Below are positions 62,284 through 64,000 of a stretch of 64,000 nucleotides of DNA, piece after piece. The number at the start of each line of letters is the position of its first letter. Position 1 is the stretch's first letter. This DNA is from CAYWPG01 sp964460035. Its GTDB lineage: Bacteria > Pseudomonadota > Gammaproteobacteria > Nitrococcales > AK92. Position numbers and translations under genes: made by a program. Location of the stretch: the NCBI GenBank assembly GCA_964460035.1, contig CAYWPG010000010.1:33280-97279 (forward strand). The letters are read 5' to 3'. The notes under the pieces are model-generated. The model did no database searches. It was not told where the DNA came from and was given only the letters and a program-made list of their open reading frames with translations.

Positions 62284-63861
62284 ATGGCTCAAGACATACA
62301 CAGCGACCGTATCCTCATCCTCGATTTCGGCTCCCAGTACACGCAGTTAATCGCCCGCCGCGTGCGCGAAGCCGGAGTCTATTGCGAGATTTATGCCTGC
62401 GACTGCAACCCCGAAGCTATTCGCAGCTTCGCCCCCAAAGGCATCATCCTCTCCGGCGGTCCCGAATCGGTGACCTTCGAAGCCACCCCGCGCGCGCCCC
62501 AGCTGGTGTTCGAGCTTGGCGTGCCGGTGCTGGGGATTTGCTACGGCATGCAGGCGATGGCGGCGCAGCTGGGCGGACGGGTGGAGCCTTCGGCGCGCAA
62601 GGAGTTCGGCTACGCGCAGATCCGCGCCCATGGCCACTCGCGCCTGCTCGATAAGATAGAGGATCACACCAGTCCGGAAGGCTGGGGGCTGCTGGATGTG
62701 TGGATGAGCCACGGCGATAGGGTCAGCGAGCTGCCGCCGGGCTTCAAGGTCATCGCCAGTACCGACAGCGCGCCCATCGCCGGCATAGGTAACGACGAGC
62801 GCGGCTTCTACGGCGTGCAGTTCCACCCCGAAGTTACCCATACCACTCAGGGCCGCCGCATTCTCAACCGCTTCGTCCACGAGATCTGTGGCTGCTCGGA
62901 TGACTGGACGCCGGGCAACATCATCGAGGACAGCATCGCGCGCATACGCGACCAGGTTGGCAGCGACGAGGTATTGCTGGGCCTGTCCGGCGGCGTCGAC
63001 TCCTCCGTGGTCGCGGCGCTGTTGCACCGGGCCATAGGCTCGCAGCTCACCTGCGTGTTCGTCGATAACGGCCTGCTGCGCCAGGACGAGGGCGATCAGG
63101 TTATGGCCACTTTCGCCCGGCACATGGGCGTGAAGGTCATACGAGTGGATGCGGAGGAGATCTTCCTCAGCCGCCTCGCAGGCGTCACCGATCCGGAGCA
63201 AAAGCGCAAGATCATCGGCAACACCTTCATAGACGTTTTCGATGCCGAAGCCGCAAAGCTCAAAAACGTGCGCTGGCTGGCGCAGGGCACGATCTACCCC
63301 GATGTGATCGAATCCGCCGGCTCCGCCACCGGCAAGGCGCACGTGATCAAGTCGCACCACAACGTGGGCGGTCTGCCCGAAAACATGAAGCTCAAGCTGG
63401 TCGAGCCGCTGCGCGAGCTGTTCAAGGACGAGGTGCGCAAGATCGGTCTGGAGCTGGGGCTGCCGGCCGATATGGTGAATCGCCATCCGTTTCCCGGCCC
63501 CGGCCTGGGCGTGCGCATCCTCGGTGAGGTGAAGAAAGAGTACGCCGACCTGCTGCGCCGCGCGGATCATATCTTCATAGAGGAGCTGCGCCGCCACGGC
63601 TTGTACGATAAGGTCAGCCAGGCGTTTGCGGTCTTCCTGCCGGTGAAGTCGGTGGGCGTGACCGGCGACGGGCGGCGCTACGAGTACGTGATTGCCCTGC
63701 GAGCGGTGGAAACGGTCGATTTCATGACGGCGCGCTGGGCGCACTTGCCATACGACTTCCTCGATCTGGTATCGCGGCGCATCATCAACGAGATCGACGG
63801 CATCTCGCGCGTAACCTACGACATCTCCGGCAAGCCGCCGGCGACGATTGAGTGGGAGTGA
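62284..63861 (+). CDS. guaA: GMP synthase (glutamine-hydrolysing)
   Basis: 525 residues. N-terminal class I glutamine amidotransferase with Cys86 (VLGICYGMQ) and the His-Glu of QFHPEVTHT (about 180), then the PP-loop ATP-pyrophosphatase LSGGVDSSV (about 235) and the GMP-specific dimerisation domain (RHPFPGPGLGVRILGEVKKE). It converts XMP to GMP. It acts directly on the product of GuaB. A clear terminator follows at 63908. Confidence 0.96.
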   Translation: MAQDIHSDRILILDFGSQYTQLIARRVREAGVYCEIYACDCNPEAIRSFAPKGIILSGGPESVTFEATPRAPQLVFELGVPVLGICYGMQAMAAQLGGRVEPSARKEFGYAQIRAHGHSRLLDKIEDHTSPEGWGLLDVWMSHGDRVSELPPGFKVIASTDSAPIAGIGNDERGFYGVQFHPEVTHTTQGRRILNRFVHEICGCSDDWTPGNIIEDSIARIRDQVGSDEVLLGLSGGVDSSVVAALLHRAIGSQLTCVFVDNGLLRQDEGDQVMATFARHMGVKVIRVDAEEIFLSRLAGVTDPEQKRKIIGNTFIDVFDAEAAKLKNVRWLAQGTIYPDVIESAGSATGKAHVIKSHHNVGGLPENMKLKLVEPLRELFKDEVRKIGLELGLPADMVNRHPFPGPGLGVRILGEVKKEYADLLRRADHIFIEELRRHGLYDKVSQAFAVFLPVKSVGVTGDGRRYEYVIALRAVETVDFMTARWAHLPYDFLDLVSRRIINEIDGISRVTYDISGKPPATIEWE

Positions 63862-63907
63862 TTCCACGTCCGGCAGCCGCCGGCAGGATCAGGCGCCAAA
63901 CACACCT

Positions 63908-63933
63908 AAGCCCGCGTCACTGCGGGCTTTTTT
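63908..63933 (+). terminator. Rho-independent terminator after guaA
   Basis: An 8-bp stem AAGCCCGC/GCGGGCTT with a 6-nt loop and a run of T residues. It lies 46 bp past the guaA stop. Confidence 0.88.
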
Positions 63934-64000
63934 GTGCTTTCGGTGTGGCACGGACTGGCAGCCTGGGGTATGGCCAAGCACGAATTTTTCATGGCATAGT

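Overview
The window looks like chromosome from a GC-rich, free-living, aerobic gammaproteobacterium that degrades fatty acids. Support comes from monofunctional RelA, LexA with ImuA and ImuB, YgiQ, SelO, XseA, GuaB and GuaA, an AlkK-type ligase and a PA3496-like small protein. I could not place it to genus. There are no rRNA or tRNA genes, no transposase, no prophage and no CRISPR array. Most of the sequence is ordinary core or lipid-metabolism genome. One 100-N scaffold gap lies at 40797-40896.

Layout. 1-3.6 kb: flavodoxin-like protein (cut by the window edge), acetoacetyl-CoA ligase and 3-hydroxybutyrate dehydrogenase (ketone-body or PHB use). 4-6.7 kb: a small zinc-ribbon protein, a DUF2235 hydrolase and a permease split into two homologous halves. 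6.8-9 kb: acyl-CoA dehydrogenase plus SDR (module A). 9-15.2 kb: ABC exporter, alpha/beta hydrolase, chemoreceptor, methyltransferase and an unknown protein. 15.2-31 kb: a block bounded by two inverted secreted-protein genes whose 3' ends share 342 identical bases. Inside it are an enoyl-CoA hydratase, AlkK-type ligase, glyoxalase I, GbsR/MarR regulator, SelO, SDR plus acyl-CoA dehydrogenase (module B) with a divergent LysR regulator, and the error-prone polymerase DnaE2 with a LexA box.

31-40.6 kb: solute-binding protein, HIT protein, a response regulator coupled to a Bax-type glucosaminidase, polysaccharide deacetylase, AI-2E transporter, YbaK, thioesterase, GST, 3-methyladenine glycosylase and a methyltransferase. 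41-47.3 kb: YgiQ, an orphan ParA, then lexA-imuA-imuB. 47.4-56.4 kb: RelA, two uncharacterised envelope proteins, a HIT protein, a histidine kinase and a REC-PAS-PAS-GGDEF-EAL protein. 56.7-64 kb: a small acidic protein, M23 peptidase, XseA, GuaB, an ATP-grasp protein and GuaA.

How the genes work together. The clearest system is the SOS mutasome. LexA, ImuA and ImuB form one operon behind a LexA box, and their partner polymerase DnaE2 lies about 16 kb away behind its own box, inside the block bounded by the inverted repeats. The acyl-CoA dehydrogenase/SDR modules, acyl-CoA ligase, hydratase and ketone-body genes form a distributed lipid or isoprenoid oxidation capacity. The least explained features are the two secreted FnIII/jelly-roll proteins that share a gene-converted tail, and the envelope genes at 50.2-51.8 kb.
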